DNA from: CBDBLK01 sp965243145
GTDB taxonomy: Bacteria > Bdellovibrionota > Bacteriovoracia > Bacteriovoracales > Bacteriovoracaceae
DNA length: 64,000 nucleotides
Assembly (NCBI GenBank): GCA_965243145.1
Contig: CBDEUB010000002.1
Location: forward strand, 2,108,001 to 2,172,000
Direction of reading: 5' to 3'
This document shows positions 63,167-64,000 of the stretch, piece after piece; position 1 is the first letter of the stretch; each line of letters begins with the position of its first letter. A program made the position numbers and the translations under genes. The notes below the pieces were generated by a model. The model was not told the DNA's origin, searched no databases, and worked only from the letters and a program-made list of their open reading frames with translations.

Positions 63167-64000
63167 TTATAACTCCCTAAATAAATTCAGAAAATCGGAA
63201 TACCAAAGCTGTGGGCCACTTTTTGTTGGTGCATCAGTTACAGTGTAGAGTTTGGCCTGGGGAAATTTGTTTTGAAAACGCTTGCGGGTGTCGGGCGACA
63301 ACGCCTTTTTTCCAGTTTTCATTTCGGCCCCCATGATGACTTCTCCGGCGCGTGAAATTAAAATATCGATTTTGTGATTTCTCTCCCGCCAAAAGGAAAA
63401 ATCCAGGCGTTTTTTTTGATAGGAGTTGATGCGCATGAGTTCGTTGATCATCCAAGTTTCAAAGAGTATTCCTCTCTCTTGAGGTGTTATCTCTATGGCC
63501 ATGCGGCCTTGCAGTGCTCTCGCCACTCCCGTATCGAAAAAGTAAAATTTGGGCCGTGCTTTTTTTCTCTCTTTGCGGTCATGGGGCCACAAAAAAACGC
63601 CCAGCAAAGTGTCTTCCAGAATTTGATAGTATTCTTTTACAGTTGAACTTGGAGTGTTCGACTCCCTGGCAATATTGGCAAATTCAATGGTTTGGGCGTT
63701 GGATTGTGCCGCTATGGGGAGAAAGCGTTGGAAAGCGCCCAAGTTTCTGACGATGGCCTCGGCCTGGATTTCTTCTTTGATATAGGTGGTGACATAACTG
63801 TCCAAGTAATCCCGGGCGCTCTCCAAATCCGTTTGCGCCTCCACGGCGACTTTGGGCAGACTTCCCAATTCCAAAGCGGTCTGCAAGTTAAATTGGCCCG
63901 CCATTTCTTTCATCGTTAGGGGGTAAAGTTTGTAGTCCAATGCCCTTCCGCCGAGAAGGTTGGCCCGACCGCGCCTAAGTTTTCTGGCGCTTGAACCGGA
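63167..64000 (-). CDS. AAA+ ATPase of the AAA_14/DUF4143 family (5' end outside window)
   Basis: The frame continues past base 64000; its first visible residues, SGSSARKLRRGRANLLGGRA, match the sensor segment of the ATPase at 25943-27103. Shared later motifs include GSLPK, YIKEEIQAEAIVRN, YYQILEDTL, PKFYFFDTGVARAL and a nuclease-like IDILIS...GAEMKTG. The Walker motifs lie outside the window. It is a paralogue, not a copy: identity is moderate. Convergent with the possible nuclease gene. Confidence 0.85.
   Translation of the reverse strand, partial: SGSSARKLRRGRANLLGGRALDYKLYPLTMKEMAGQFNLQTALELGSLPKVAVEAQTDLESARDYLDSYVTTYIKEEIQAEAIVRNLGAFQRFLPIAAQSNAQTIEFANIARESNTPSSTVKEYYQILEDTLLGVFLWPHDRKERKKARPKFYFFDTGVARALQGRMAIEITPQERGILFETWMINELMRINSYQKKRLDFSFWRERNHKIDILISRAGEVIMGAEMKTGKKALSPDTRKRFQNKFPQAKLYTVTDAPTKSGPQLWYSDFLNLFREL

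Overview
The window reads as chromosome of a Gram-negative, outer-membrane bacterium. It has TolC, lipoprotein signals, outer-membrane barrels ending in Phe, and ExbB/ExbD and TolQ/TolR systems. A gene block at 34156-45860 combines a TolQ/TolR-type motor, a TPR protein, a protein with an AgmX/PglI-type C-terminal domain, lipoproteins and a barrel. That combination resembles the gliding-type envelope machines known from Myxococcus and Bdellovibrio. With no rRNA or tRNA in the window, placement near Bdellovibrionota/Myxococcota is an inference. Most genes look close to 50 % GC, but the tetranucleotide GGCC is strikingly frequent everywhere, including in AT-rich genes.

Layout. 1-10570: the 3' part of a giant surface protein (32 Ig-like repeats, each with an invariant Cys pair, then a BspA/DUF285 repeat tail), followed at once by an ExbB/ExbD pair. 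11535-20872: a mostly minus-strand set with a glycosyltransferase, two trypsin-fold proteases, leucyl aminopeptidase, a CheX-like protein and envelope proteins of unknown role; a tandem pair of secreted paralogues on the plus strand interrupts it. 20993-28441: a WYL-like protein, a DAHP synthase-chorismate mutase fusion, an O-methyltransferase, a leucine-rich-repeat protein, a DUF4143-type ATPase behind an apparently leaderless promoter, a DedA protein and a peroxiredoxin. 28646-33508: clpP, clpX and lon, the core ATP-dependent proteases. 34156-45860: the ten-gene gliding-type operon. 46145-57058: a membrane class III cyclase, a TVP38-flavoprotein disulfide reductase fusion, purB, a barrel plus TolC pair, a PilZ protein and sodB. 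57219-61003: a HExxH protein and a partial complex I cluster (nuoB-C-D-I). 61037-63145: an AT-rich two-gene module with a ParB-type protein and a possible PD-(D/E)XK nuclease, a defence-module candidate. 63167-64000: a second DUF4143-type ATPase that runs off the right edge.

The least explained element is a dispersed structured repeat of about 163-208 bp. There are three full copies (30622, 42406, 45908), one internally deleted copy (56423) and one stray end (30837). Its terminal inverted repeats differ between copies at paired positions, so complementarity is kept, and it carries two internal hairpins. One copy supplies the stop codon of clpX; another supplies the probable start codon of the gliding-operon barrel gene.

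No tRNA, rRNA, CRISPR array, insertion sequence with a transposase, or prophage was seen.
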